Origin: Carex sylvatica
Lineage: Eukaryota > Streptophyta > Magnoliopsida > Poales > Cyperaceae
NCBI GenBank assembly: GCA_964058845.1
Contig: CAXKVR010000034.1
Span: forward strand, 124,001-188,000
DNA: 64,000 nt
Reading direction: 5' to 3'
Part shown: one piece after another, positions 36,601-48,800 of the stretch
Numbering within the stretch: the stretch's first letter is position 1
Layout: each line of letters starts with the position of its first letter
Translations under genes and position numbers: made by a program
The notes under the pieces: model-generated
Databases searched by the model: none
Seen by the model: only the letters and a program-made list of their open reading frames with translations
What the model was told of the DNA's origin: nothing

Positions 36601-37490
36601 CTTTCCTCCTCATTAAATAAATTTCTCGGATGAATATCTATTTTTCTTGGACGACCAAAAATGTTGAAACAGAAAGAGATGTCAATAAATCATTATTCTG
36701 AAATAAAAGAGAAGTCAATAGATCATTATTTTGAAACTAAAAGAGAGGTCAATAAATCATTATTTGAAACAGAAAAAACAATATTTATATATTTTTATTA
36801 ATTAGACATGTCAAGTTCAAATTCAATGCAATTTACAAATACATTAGTCACTTATCGAACTAATTTTAAAATTTAACAGTTAATTTGGATCAGTAACCAA
36901 TTAGCTCGCAACTCACACCACATTTAATACAACTATAAGCTTAAATGTCTTTGTAAATGATTTTCATGAGAAAAAAAGCATGACACTATTTTTATGTGTC
37001 GTCATTAAGAAAAGTAAGTTTGATTTTAATTTGAGTGGTTAAACGAGAGGTGTCAAAATATGAACATACTGCATGCATGTTGTGAGATATAAATTTATTT
37101 CAAATCAGTTCCCGTCCAATCCAGACCTTTAATTATAGTCACGGAAAGATTTAGTCATTAATTTATTTCAAATCGGTCACTCAACACTGTTTTCACGGTC
37201 TTCACTAACACATAAGAAAACTTGCAATTTTTTGTTTTAATAATTTTCAATAATACAACTTTATTTTACAACCTAAGATTATAGACGTCATTTATATTAT
37301 CTGCATATTAATTATGTTTATAAAAATATAATAAAATTTGATATATGTTTTACGTCAAATGATTTAAAATTTTAACAGTCAGGAATTAACAGTTCTTGAT
37401 GTATTGTGTAAGGACGCTTAGATAGTAGGACCAATTTTTAGACTCTCTCTCTCTATATATATATATATACACACACACATTAACATAGAG
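33635..37490. other. Gene-poor AT-rich intergenic region
   Basis: Almost 3.9 kb with no gene I can support. It contains a short tandem duplication (ATTCTTCCAATAGAT at about 34778 and 34819), a ~100-bp foldback (35007-35108) and TA tracts near 36100 and 37455. The 79-aa open frame at 35192-35431 resembles no family I know and has no splice or codon support. Confidence 0.6.
35007..35108. mobile_element. Small foldback element
   Basis: TTAACAGAGTAGTTTTTGCTTC at the left is the near-inverse of GAAGCGAAAAGTACTCTGTTAA at the right. TTTAACAGAG also ends the foldback at 44035, so the two may be related mini-elements. Confidence 0.5.
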
Positions 37491-37495
37491 TTCAA

Positions 37496-37860
37496 CTAAT
37501 GTTATAATGTTAGAATTTCAATCTAAATTATAACGAGTCAGATTTTGCAATATCAATGTTCGAACAGTCAATCCAAATCGTTCAACATATTCTTCAGATT
37601 AAAATGTGCTTTGAGACCAAATTTTATATTGTTTTAGAATATTTTACTATTTTCTAGATATGTACAAAATTACTAATTTCAGATAATTCTGGACCATCCA
37701 AAATAGTGATTTTGTATCTATTTAAAAAACTACTAAATATTTTAAAAATATATAAAATTTAACCTCCAAGCATATTTTAATATGGAGATTTTGTTGAGCG
37801 GTTCAGATTAACAATGAATTGTTGTAATTTAGATTGAAATTATAATGTTATAACATACTA
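37496..37860. mobile_element. Fold-back MITE, type G (M10)
   Basis: Outer arms TAATGTTATAATGTTAGAATT / inverse, with TTTCAATCTAAATTATAAC on both sides. The inner part keeps the shared AACAGTCAATCCAAATCGTT and TGCTTTGAGACCAAATTTTA block and a core TGTACAAAATTACTA. It lies among TA and CA microsatellites. Confidence 0.7.
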
Positions 37861-38362
37861 TAATTTTATTATTTCATTTCATTTATTTTTTTTTAAATTA
37901 TTAAAATAATAATTGTAATGTAATTACTTCTGCGACGTAAGAAATAAAAAGATGGAGACTGGATCCACTGAAGTAACTCAAAATTTGGGTTTAGATCCGG
38001 ACCGTCCGATCATAATCTGGGTCAATCGAACTCAAGTTGAAATGTAAGGGTCCCCTTAACTATTCGTGTCAAGGCGATCGAAATTCAGAAAAGACGTGCA
38101 CTTCTACGAAAAGCCGCAATCGATCGAACGCAATATCAAGTATCAACACGTATAACAGTGTATCTGGTTTTTGCCACAGAAAATCCGTAGAAATGATGAC
38201 GTCGTTGTCGTCGTGGAGTGTGTCTTGCACACACTCTCACACTACTCCCCGACCCCGTTCATTGAACCCTTTTCTCTCTCTTCCCATTTTTCACAAAATA
38301 AAAATCCAACCTTTCTTCTCTCTTTCTCGTAAAAAGGCGAAGTGGTTGCCGTCTTTTTCTTT

Positions 38363-38424
38363 CCCCCCCCCCCCCCCCCCCCTCTTCTCATATCATACAA
38401 TTATAAATTTATAGCCCCCCCCCC
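38363..38424. repeat. Poly-C tracts upstream of the trihelix gene
   Basis: A run of 20 C (38363-38382) and a second run of 10 C (38415-38424), between CT-rich stretches about 520-580 bp before the ATG. Such CT/C tracts are common in plant 5' leaders. They may also be slippage-prone assembly positions. Confidence 0.8.
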
Positions 38425-38939
38425 TCTTTTTCTCTCTCACCAAATTTTCAATCGAATGGGTGTTGACCCAATTTCGTAGGCTTGGCTCTCGATTGAAGCT
38501 CAGATTAGTTTGATTCCTCTTAATCTCGAAGAATCGATGATGGCTTTTTTGCTGGTTTGCTTTCTAGAGGACTCCAGATTGCTCGTGAAACTTTGACTGC
38601 GTTTTTACCTTCCGATTTGGCGATCCCTTTTTGGAAGGGAGTTCAGATTAGTATTATTTCCTTCTTTGCTTGAAAAGTTCGCGTAATTTGCTAGCTTTCG
38701 CTCCAATTTCGTAGAGTATTTGAAGTTTGAAATTATTCTTCCTTCTTTGCTTGTCCTTGTGACGTAGCTAAATTTTGCCAAAAGAAAGAGAAGAAGAAGA
38801 TTCTAAGAGAGAATAGATTGCATAGGATCTTTTTGCGTTTGCTTAGCTGTAGTTTTGTATTCCACTTCAGTCGTAGTTTTGGCATCCTCTGGTTTGATCA
38901 CTAAATTTTAAACAAACAAAATTTATAAAAACGGAGATA

Positions 38940-40031
38940 ATGGAAGCTAATTTTTCATCCGGAGGAAACCTAATCCCAGGATCTTCTTACCCCTTTCAAC
39001 CTATGCAAAACACTCCCCAAATGCATCCCCAATTTTATCCTCAGCAAACGCAAACACCAACCCAGACGCATCAACCGATGCATGAATCATACGCTCATCA
39101 GCAAATCTCCCCCTTTCACATGACAAAAAACAGCTCGCCAAGTGAAGAAATATCCACTGACCCGAGCCAAGTGGAAGACAGTTTGCATGAACTGAACCCT
39201 AACCCTAACCCTAACAAAAGCGGCAAGGAGGCATCTTGGCATCGTATGAAATGGACAGGCACCATGGTTAAGCTTTTGATTACTGCAGTGTCTTACATAG
39301 ATGAAGATTTCACCAGCCCGATGTTGAAAAAAAAGGGTAAATGGAGATTAATTTCTAAGGTTCTATCCGAGAGAAGCGGGTCTCACGTGTCACCGCAGCA
39401 GTGTGAGGATAAATTCAATGATTTGAACAAGAGGTATAAGAGATTGACTGATATACTGGGTCGAGGTCGTTCTTGCAAAATTGTTGAAAACCCTACCCTT
39501 TTGGATTGTTTGCAAGATATATCTGATAAGTTGAAGGAAGAGGCTAGAAAAATACTTGGCTCGAAACATCTTTTCTACGAAGAAATGTGCTCATACCATA
39601 ATTGTAACTGTTTAAATTTACCGCCGGATCCCAGTCTGAGAAAATCACTCCATTTAGCATTTGGGGAGAGAGATTTTGATGAGGGGGAACCGAGTGGGGA
39701 CACAAATGAAGATGAAGAGGGGATGGGAAACATGGGTCATGAAGAGGATACCAGTTTAGGGGGCATGAATAATTTCTCTGATGGGCACGACCTGTCAGGT
39801 GGGGAGAAGAGCATGGTTCGTATAAGAGAAGAGGGGCTCAGAATCCAGGCACAGATGCTGGAGATAGAGAGGCAGAGGTTCAAATGGAGCAGGTTCAGCG
39901 AGAAAAAGGAGAGGGAACTGGAGAGGATGAGACTGGAGAATGAGAGGATGAGAATGGAGAATCAGAGGCTTGAGTTGGAATTGAGGAAGAAAGAGTTGGA
40001 TCTTGAGTGTAGAAAGAGGAGGCATTCGTGA
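38940..40031 (+). CDS. Trihelix transcription factor (HRA1/At1g21200-like)
   Basis: A 363-aa intronless gene. Residues 1-95 are low-complexity, rich in Q, P, H and S. The trihelix (Myb/SANT-like) DNA-binding domain follows at about 100-200: SWHRMKWTGTMVKLLITAVS, GKWRLISKVL and SPQQCEDKFNDLNKRYKRL, with the regularly spaced Trp (100, 105, 135) replaced by Ile/Leu-type positions in the third helix, as usual in this clade. The conserved KHLFYEEMCSYHN follows. An acidic stretch (245-270) leads to a C-terminal coiled coil (about 295-360) of repeated LERMRLENERMRMENQRLEL units. The family acts in the nucleus on GT elements; one Arabidopsis relative attenuates hypoxia responses. The AATGG start context, the leader and the full domain set support this ATG. 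Confidence 0.93.
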   Translation: MEANFSSGGNLIPGSSYPFQPMQNTPQMHPQFYPQQTQTPTQTHQPMHESYAHQQISPFHMTKNSSPSEEISTDPSQVEDSLHELNPNPNPNKSGKEASWHRMKWTGTMVKLLITAVSYIDEDFTSPMLKKKGKWRLISKVLSERSGSHVSPQQCEDKFNDLNKRYKRLTDILGRGRSCKIVENPTLLDCLQDISDKLKEEARKILGSKHLFYEEMCSYHNCNCLNLPPDPSLRKSLHLAFGERDFDEGEPSGDTNEDEEGMGNMGHEEDTSLGGMNNFSDGHDLSGGEKSMVRIREEGLRIQAQMLEIERQRFKWSRFSEKKERELERMRLENERMRMENQRLELELRKKELDLECRKRRHS

Positions 40032-40559
40032 AGCTGTTTTGTTGGTTCGGAACTTCTTTACTAGCAAATTTTGAAGTTTTTTTTGTTACTGCAAAATTTT
40101 GTTTCTATGTAAAGCAAAGAATATCATGGTATGTGTTGTGATTCAGAGGTAATCCTTCTTATTTGATCGATTTGTATGGTTCAAAATCTAGGTTCAATTT
40201 TCTCTGTCCATGCTGTTCACCAAATTATTTGATTGATTTGTATGGTTTTGAAATTGAATTATGGAAATTTGCTAGGCAATTTTTTTTAGGTTTTGGTAAG
40301 TCAAGAACAGACGGGTACTAAGAGTAAAAAACCTCGTGAAGTATTTTCTGTGTTGCTTTTGTAATTAAATAAAGTTTACTTGCTATGCCATTGACATAGA
40401 TAGAGGTTATATACCCTACCGTGACATTAGTGAGTTGAGTTCGATGCACAAAGGGGTACATGATGAGTATATCAGTATGCACAGTGAAAAAGGTATACTA
40501 GAAAATTTTAGATAAATGTAATATAACAAAAGGTCTATTTGTATTAAATAAAGTTTGAT
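40032..40559. other. 3' flank of the trihelix gene
   Basis: Presumed 3' UTR and intergenic sequence. A duplicated phrase ATTTGATTGATTTGTATGGT (40221) / TTTGATCGATTTGTATGGTT (40161) is present. No gene. Confidence 0.5.
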
Positions 40560-42650
40560 GTTCCTTTTTTTATTTTCCGGACTGAAAATATTTTCCTTGC
40601 AATAGAGGGAAATCAGCTGGTTGGTTGCAGATCACTAGATCAGTACCGGATATCTTGGTACAACGGTTGAATTACATATGTATATGTAATTTTCAGGGGT
40701 TGGCTTTGTTTAAACTGAACTAAAAATAGTCAAATTAAATTTGTTTTCGGTTTTACAAAATAACATAACCAGTAGAATTAAATTTGATTTCTTCAGTTGA
40801 ACTGAAATAAAAGAGATAAAACTTTAAAAAAATCTAACTAAATACATACACAAATAGCATTTAATAATCATAAAAATAAATATTAATATATATATTAGTT
40901 GTTGACATTGCACATATTATTCAATTTCATACAAAATATGTAGATGTTCTAAAATATTCAAATGAAATTTTTTTCTTCATTTAAGGTCCAAAAATCAAAG
41001 CATGGATTTGAATTCGATCAGTTCGGTTTTTTTAGTTTTGAAAGATCTAAAATAATAAATCAAATATTAAAATTGAGTACTTCCAAAATTCAATCAAACC
41101 GATTCATTTCGGTTTTTTTGGTTTTGAAAGATCTAAAATAATAAATCAAATATTAAAATTGAGTACTTCCAAAATTCAATCAAATTGATTCATTTAAACT
41201 GAAAAACTGAACCATTAAATTCCAACCTTTTAAGTTTAGTTAAAAATCAAATAAATCGGACCCAATGAACACTTAGTAACTCTGTTGTATTATTTTTCGA
41301 GCTAATTATAATTTTTTTCTTCTTCTTTCAGGGAACGTCCGTAGGCGTACATTTCCTATTTCAATAAGAAATCCTTTGCACTATGTCTATCAGTCTATAT
41401 AGTGATTTTGTTACACTAATTCGAGACACTTCAGTGTAGTGTGTGAAAAGCCAAAATTCATTTTTCCTATTATCAATATCTATTTAATATATATGAATGA
41501 TTGGATTTGGAACCAATAAATAGAGAAATGTAACTATCGGCTGATGTTTGTCACAGTTTATTTACTATATAGTCTCTTTCAGGGAATGCAACTATTACTA
41601 TCATAGGCAAGTCAGTTCGTATAGAATATCAGTATAAATGCATACTATCTGGAATCTATTAGCCTCTTCTCCTTCTCCTATAATACTAGTACAGAAAGGT
41701 GTATCTGTGTCTCAAAGGAAGTTTGGTGATCATCTTTTTTTGGGAAACAAATCTACTGCGATTCGAATCTCTGCTATAGTACCCTGAAATTTCTGTTTTT
41801 TCAAATCTAACTGTCAAATTTTTTTGAGATGCGTGCACAGAAAAACTAGCTATTTAGATATGCGTGTACTGAAAAAAATGAACAGTGAGATTAGGAAAAA
41901 TAAAAATTTCAGAGTACTGTAGCAGATATTAGAATCGCAGCAGATTTGATTCCCTTTTTTTTGGGACCGAAAACAATTTCCTCATAATAGGGGGAAATGA
42001 GCTGGTGCTAGATCAATACCGGTTATGATGTCAATGCGGTATCATTAATTAATTGGATTGGTCCGCATTTTGATCGGACGGTTTGGATCCAAACTCAAAT
42101 TTTGAGAGAAGAAAGGGGTTTAAGAAATTAATTTAACTTGATTTTATTTTATTGGTTTCCAGTAAAGTCTCCTTTCACTCACTAAATTCTGACTAATAAA
42201 ACCCTAGGTTCGAGTGCTTATCGGTTTGATTCGGTTAAAATCAAAATAAAATAGGCAAACTAAATTTTTTATTCGGTTTTAAAAAATACAACTAAACTAG
42301 CCAAATTAAAATCAAACTAAACAAACTAAATTAAATTTTAATTTGTTCAGTTGAACTGAAATAAAAAGATTAATTATAAAAATAAATATTTTTTTATATT
42401 TTTAAGATGAATGAATTTAAAAATTTTGTTTGGTTTGATCTGACCGGTTTTAAATCAAACCAAGCAATATACACTATGTCATAATTTTTCAATTTTTGTA
42501 AACATTTGGTTAGGATGGAGAACGAATTTAAAAAATTTGATCAGTTTGATCTAACTAGTTTTAAAAATTTCTAAACTGAACCATTCTGATTCATTAAACT
42601 AAACTCTCTCGATTCGGTTTAAAACCGATTAACTGGACCTGATAAACATC
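40560..42650. repeat. Two diverged direct copies of a CGGTTTT-type repeat
   Basis: Segment 40565-41290 and segment 41950-42650 share, in the same order, TTTTCC..GAGGGAAATCAGCTGGT-like wording, GATCA.TACCGG, then a CGGTTTTA(C/A)AAAATA block, TTCAGTTGAACTGAAATAAAA and a closing AACACT/AACATC. The TTCGGTTT/AAACCGA wording is typical of small hAT elements. Copy 1 has an internal 86-bp tandem duplication (AAAGATCTAAAATAATAAAT at 41041 and 41127). No coding sequence. Confidence 0.5.
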
Positions 42651-42671
42651 CTAACCGTAGAGGAACATAAT

Positions 42672-43946
42672 TTTTTTTAAAATACCATACTCAGAAAAAA
42701 AAAAAAAAAAAAAAAACCAAATAACCATTTAATTTGAGAAATTCAAAATTTGGCATGGCCTCAGCTAGGCGCAACAAACCCATCCTCTGGAGACCTCTAC
42801 GAGGTGATGCAGCTCAGAATTGGGGTCCTCTACGAGGCGTTGAGGTCCCCCTTCCCCCAGGCTATAAGGGGCCGCTAGTTGTGTTTTTTCATTTGTTCAT
42901 TCTCCATTTCAATTCCTTCGAATTCAAGTAAGTTTTCTTCTTCTTTTCTATTTTCAATTTTTAGTTTAGAGTAGTAAATAGTAGTAGTAGTAGTAGTAGG
43001 AGTAGGAGTATGAGTAGAATTAGGGTTTAGGATTTAGGATATAGATTTGTAACTAAAATTGTAACCAGTTTAATTAAATTATAGAAATACCAAATTGTAA
43101 TTAGTTATTGATCAAATAAATACCGAATTGTATTTAGGTTTATTTTATCAAAATTAATTATTTTTACCAGTTAAATTAAATTAGACCAATACCAACCCGT
43201 AGTTGTTGTTATTTTACTTAAATTAATCAATCTGTTGTTAGAAGTTACATTAAATTAGACCAATACCAAATTTTAATTAGTATTTTACAAAAATTAACAC
43301 CGATCATGTTTAGACCAATATCCAAATTGTATTTTACCGCTGACTCAGATGATTCTCTTGACGAGATGCCACTTGCAGTGTGGATTCAAGGTTTGAGGGT
43401 GAAGAAGGCAAGGCAGTCGTTCAGTCCTTCTGACTATTAGGTTGTAGTATTCGTACTTTTTTTACTCTAGTGTTTGTAAGATACTGTGATTTATTATATC
43501 AGGATACTTATTTTGTCAGATACAGTTTATTTATCGTACTATTTCATTTTTTATTTGTTGTTTTTATTATTTATAGTTTTTTTTTTGTCACAGTAATATT
43601 TCTTCATACATATGCAGTTCTCAAATGAACGATATTTCTAACATAATATTTCTTCCGACAACCGTAAAATCTTTTCAAAATAAATGGCATAAAAAAATAA
43701 CACAATTACAACTATTTTGAAAACTAAAAACATTAAAAAAAAAAAAAGAAGGTCAAAACAACAACAAAAATACAGGGGACCTCTGCCTCTAGTAGAGGAC
43801 CCCAATTCTGAGCCGCATTGTCTCGTAGAGGTCCCTAGAGGATGGGTCTGCTCCGCCTAGTTGAGGCCATGTTAAATTTTGAATTTCTCAAATTCAATGG
43901 TTATTTGGTTTATTTTTTCTCTGAGTATGATATTTTTAAAAATTTC
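42672..43946. mobile_element. Long-TIR (Pack-MULE-like) element
   Basis: About 190-bp inverted repeats. The left reads AATACCATACTCAGAAAAA, ACCATTTAATTTGAGAAATT, CATGGCCTCAGCTAGGCGCA, CAGAATTGGGGTCCTCTACG. The right, on the minus strand, gives the same words with few changes. The unit is about 1.27 kb. The left TIR contains an ATG with 46 open codons (MASARRNKPILWRPLRGDAA); the right copy has a stop after 10 codons. Just inside is CTATAAGGGG, TATA-like. At 43339-43440 there is a coding-like stretch ADSDDSLDEMPLAVWIQGLR ending in TAG. I infer a captured or residual gene with an intron. No transposase domain, and no convincing target duplication in the A/T-rich flanks. Confidence 0.55.
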
Positions 43947-44034
43947 AGGTAGAGGAAGGACGACAGGGAAAAGAAGAGGGGTAATATTTTCTTTTTCTTT
44001 TTTTTATGATTGTATGTAGGAGCTACCATGGGTT

Positions 44035-44147
44035 AAGATTTTAACAGAGCAATTTTAACCTCATACAACGTACAAAATATACGATTAAAACAACAATGCA
44101 TATAGTTCGTGCACTGCAAGAAGTTAAAATTGCTCTGTTAAAATCTT
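44035..44147. mobile_element. 113-bp MITE with perfect 25-bp TIR
   Basis: AAGATTTTAACAGAGCAATT at the left is exactly inverted at the right, and the match continues to 25 bp. The 63-bp centre is not palindromic. The perfect arms indicate a young or gene-converted element. Confidence 0.75.
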
Positions 44148-44714
44148 TATCCAAAAGTGGAGATGGGATACGAATTCGCATCCTCTTTAACACAAATTTT
44201 GAGCTGTAACTCACATTTATAGTTTGATTTTGAAGAATTCGGATCGCTTTTTTTTTTTTTTTTTCCAAATTGGTCTGAATCAAAGCTGCCTGATTTTCAT
44301 TATTTGCCATGTAAATTTTTAAATTAATCTGAACTTTTACAATTTATTTGATTTTAGGTAGAAGTTAAAATATTGAGTTTGAGAATATGACCCATGAGAT
44401 AGATCGGAGTCATATCCAATCTGTAAATAAGAAAAAAAAATAGAATTTGATCTTCTAATTTTTCTGTGCCTTAGATATATTTATATATTTTTTCCAATAC
44501 ATGTTTATACTTGGTGTTTGCATTGAAATTAAAAACCTTAAAGATATATTTTTACTTATTTAGTTTATCTAATTTAATTTTTAAATTAAACTTATGATCA
44601 TTAAAAAAAAACTTGTATATTAAATATAAATCCTATCGAACTAAAGAATTACTAACTTCTAAAATGAGTACGTTTCTAAAATGAGTACAGTTAAAATACC
44701 CTATTTTTCTATAC

Positions 44715-45045
44715 CACAATCACGCTTCACATTCTTATTTACATTTTAAAATCCAAACAGTCGAAACCCAACCAATCAACATGTTATATGTATTAAATTT
44801 GCTTGGATACCAAATTTTATATTATTTTGGAAATTTGTTCTATTTTTTTAGAGGTACAAAATCATTATTTTTTTATGGTCCAATATCTATTTAAAAACAA
44901 TAATTTTGTATCTATCTAAAAAAATTAGTAAAAAAATTCCAAAATAATAAAAATTTTGCTCTCCATGCACATCTTAAGATAGAGATTGTATTGAATAGCT
45001 TGGATTAACTGTTTAGATTTTAAAAACAATGGGACATTCTAACCA
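44715..45045. mobile_element. Fold-back MITE, type H, degenerate (M11)
   Basis: Keeps the shared inner arms (TTTAAAATCCAAACAGTCGA, TTGGATACCAAATTTTATAT and the inverse CTCTCCATGCACATCTTAAG) around a TTGTATCTATCT core. The ends are decayed and could not be fixed exactly. Confidence 0.6.
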
Positions 45046-45842
45046 TAATCTAAAATATATATACACTTAAGGACATGTTCGACTGCCAATCAGAAATGAA
45101 TTTGAATTTGGATCTAATTTGAATAACCAAAACATTGTTTCAGTGAAAAAAATAAAATTCACTCTATAAAACCCGAACAGGGCCTGAAAGAAGTCGGGAT
45201 ACAGTTACTCAAAAAAGTAATTTCAGTAAAGACGTTATTTCAACAGGTATATCTACGGTTAAGACCAAGAAATAATAAATATTTTGCTATGCCTCATCTG
45301 GCCTGCATCTCTTCTGCGTGTATGGGTAACACTGATAAGGTTTGATCTCACAATGTCTGTTTTTTTATATCTTAAAAAACCAAGGACTTGTTACTTAAGA
45401 AAGTTCTTTTAAAAAAAACATGATTTTAAAATTTAAACCGAACAACATCAATTGTTAGCATCCACAAAATTTTCAGAGACGCCGTCAGATTGACAGCGTT
45501 CTCTGAATCCAACACTTTCCCCTAATCAATTGTTCATAAAATTCAATTTATGGACACTAACAATTACCGGCATCCATTTTCGATAAAAGAGTTCGGTCAT
45601 TTTGTACTTATTCCTAGTTTTTGTTACTATATGTATTATGGTTACAGGTCCCGCTTCCAACAACAACACAAATAAAAAACCAAATGTGAAAGAAGTTGCA
45701 CGGTTTCTTAAACAATTCCCTTTCAGTAATAAACATGTAAAATAAAAAAATTAAACAAATGCTAACTCGGTAGCCGACACTTAAATCTTAAATTACAGTA
45801 AACATGAAACAATTAGCAATTAGTGAACAATACTACAACATA
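45046..45842. other. Intergenic region downstream of NRPC2
   Basis: About 800 bp of AT-rich sequence with no gene or clear repeat. The part next to 45842 should include the NRPC2 3' UTR. Confidence 0.5.
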
Positions 45843-48800
45843 TTATACCTCGGTTAGCTTTAGTCGAGGAACAACATTCATCGATTGCAACTCCTGCTTA
45901 AAAAAAAACAAAGGAATTACCGCAATGGCATATCGAATGTAAGAAAAAAAAAGACAAGAGATGAATATAAAAGCACATTTATACCTGAAATAAAAGCTTG
46001 CACGCGTAAGGAAGTTTCATGGTTGCCATATTTTCTCCATCTTTGCACATGGAACAAAACGACTTCTTCAACTTTTGATTGTAGTAGCCTAATAGGCCAC
46101 ACTTCTGACAAACCTGAAAGTGGCAGATAAATTCATAGTTAAATTTCAGATAAGCATGAGCAACACAATTATATTTGCATTTTGTTAACAATGCCATCCT
46201 CCTTTAGTACCTGTACTTGATAAGGATCACTTGATAACATGAGGCGTTCAAATATTAACATACTGGCACCGTATGCTATCAAACAGTCACGTTCCATTTC
46301 TCCTAGTCGCAACCCTATCATATAGAAGAGAAGCAAAAGAAAAAAAAGGAGATAAATAAATCTGCAAGTTCCTAAACTAACCCTCCTTAATTAATAGAAT
46401 AAAGGGGCACATCGGTTGAGATGAAACTGGTACCAGGATCCGGTATGGTACCATGAGGTACTGGTACTTAACTCAGGATGCAAAAAATCTGCTGAGGCCA
46501 ACTGTGGTTAGCTTTGACATCTTATTATGATGTGGTTCTTTTTTAGGGCATGTAATAGACTAAGTTTCTAATGAAAAGGGCAGTACTTCTTTTCTTTTTC
46601 TTTTTCAAAAAAAATAGAGTAGGGGCAAGGGGGTTCCAAAGAAATAAAAATAGAAACAGTTAAGAAAAGGCACCTCCGTCACGGCTACGCCCTTCAGTAG
46701 GTTGCCTCGTAAGCATAACACGCGGTCCTTTAGCTCTTGCATGCATTTTATCAAGAACCTTACAGAACCAAGGGAATTTGTGGAATGCAAAAGTTACACT
46801 TGTGACTATTTTACTGAATACTGAAATAGTATAGTGCGGAAGGAACTAAAGGAAAAGTAACACATAAAATTACCATGTGTTTGAGTTTCTGATAGTAGAT
46901 GGGCCCCATGAAAATGTACGCTTGAAGAGGAGTTCCCAAAATACCTGAAGCATGCATTACAACATAAGTAAAGAGAGGTTTTGGTTTTTCCTCAAAGAAG
47001 GTCGATTCTCAGTCTCCAGTTATTGTTTATTATTGTTATTATCAAGGGCGGAGCCAGACTTTCAAGTTATGGGGTTCAAACATGAATGGGGTTTAATCAT
47101 ATAAAATTTTCATGCTACACATGGGGGTTAATTTTGCTCTATAGAAAATAATGCACAAAGTACAAAAAATTTGAAAAATGAATGGGGGTCAATTGACCCC
47201 GATTGGATACATGTGCTTTCGCCCCTGTTTATTATTATTGTTGTTGTTGTTAACTATAAAACCCTTATAAAAAGATGAAACGATGGCATCACATTTCACT
47301 TAAAAAAGTAATTGACTAGAGAAATTAATGTCATCTAATGTACCTGAGTACAGAAAATCCTTCCCACTATAGCTAAACCCCTTCTGTATAAGGGCATTGC
47401 TGAAATATCAAATAACAAATTCATCAATTCCAGTGTGCCACAGGCCAGAGTGCTTAAACAAATTTGGTGTGTGTGTGTGTGTGAGGGGGGTACCTAATGT
47501 CGTCGACCTTACAAGCATTGCCACTAGGTTCACCAAAAGCAGAACCATAGTGGAACCTTCCCCAAGATACACCTGCTTTCCCACCTAGAAGCTCTATCAT
47601 TTTGCCAATTGTCATACGACTATAACAAAAACATACCACTACAGTTACTAGAGTAAATATTTACATTAATTGTGTTGACAAAAGATATAAAAATAATAAT
47701 AAAAGATATTAAGAGAGAGGACCTCGGAAATCCATGTGGATTCATAATTAAATCAGGACATATACCCCGCTCAGAAAATGGAAAATCCTCCTGATTAACT
47801 ATTGTGCCACAAACACCTTTTTGTCCGTGTCTACTGCTAAATTTGTCACCAAGCTGCAGTTTCATCAACAACAAAAAAAAGTCGACAAAATCAAGTAAAT
47901 TATTTTTTTTTTGGATAAGATCAATAAAGTAATACAAAGATAGGAAATACACTCACCTCAGGCCGCCTAACATGACGAATTATGAACTTGATAGGCATCT
48001 TTTCATTATTATCTTTATAAATTATTACGCGGTCTATAACAGTTGTCTCCCCTTCAACACCTTTGAAAAAAGCAGGCGTATCTTTGTATGTCCTTTTTTT
48101 CCCCAAAAGCACATCGGAAAATAATTAGTTAAAAAGATCTTAAATGGAATAAACTAAAGAAATAAAGAAGGAAAATGCAAACCTTGTTTTTAAGTCTTTA
48201 TCAACATTTAGAGGAGATTTCTTGTTTACAAGCATATCATTATTTCGCACTATTTGACCAGGTTCCGCAATCCCATCTGCATCCAGAATCTTTCAAGAGA
48301 AAAAAAAATGGAATAAAAATTACAATAAGGGTAATACTTGGTACCAATTTGGTGCAGCTGTCATTTGGTACAGAGTGTACAGTACAAAATTGATGCCTTG
48401 AAAGAGTGGTAGTGTACAGGTTTGTGCTATTCACCTAAAATTCAGAAACAAAATTATCCATATTAACTTCATAAAGAATAAAAGAGATATTTTCTTGCCT
48501 GCATATTTTTCTTGATTAAAGCACCATCTTTGTCCCTTTGAGGCGCAACGATGATATCTGACACTTTGCCACCATAGTTCTCTCTCACAACAGTTTGCCT
48601 GTAAACAAGAAATTCAAATCTTGAAAGTCTCAAAAAGGAAGTGATTAGCAATATGGTGTCACAAATAGCAGCACCATCTTAAATAGAAAACATGTTTGAT
48701 TCAAACCAGGAAACTTAATTTTCAATTGGTATCATTTTGATCCAGCTTCATACCAGTTTTGTTCACTAGATTCTTTAATTAGGCCAACTGAGAGCACAGT

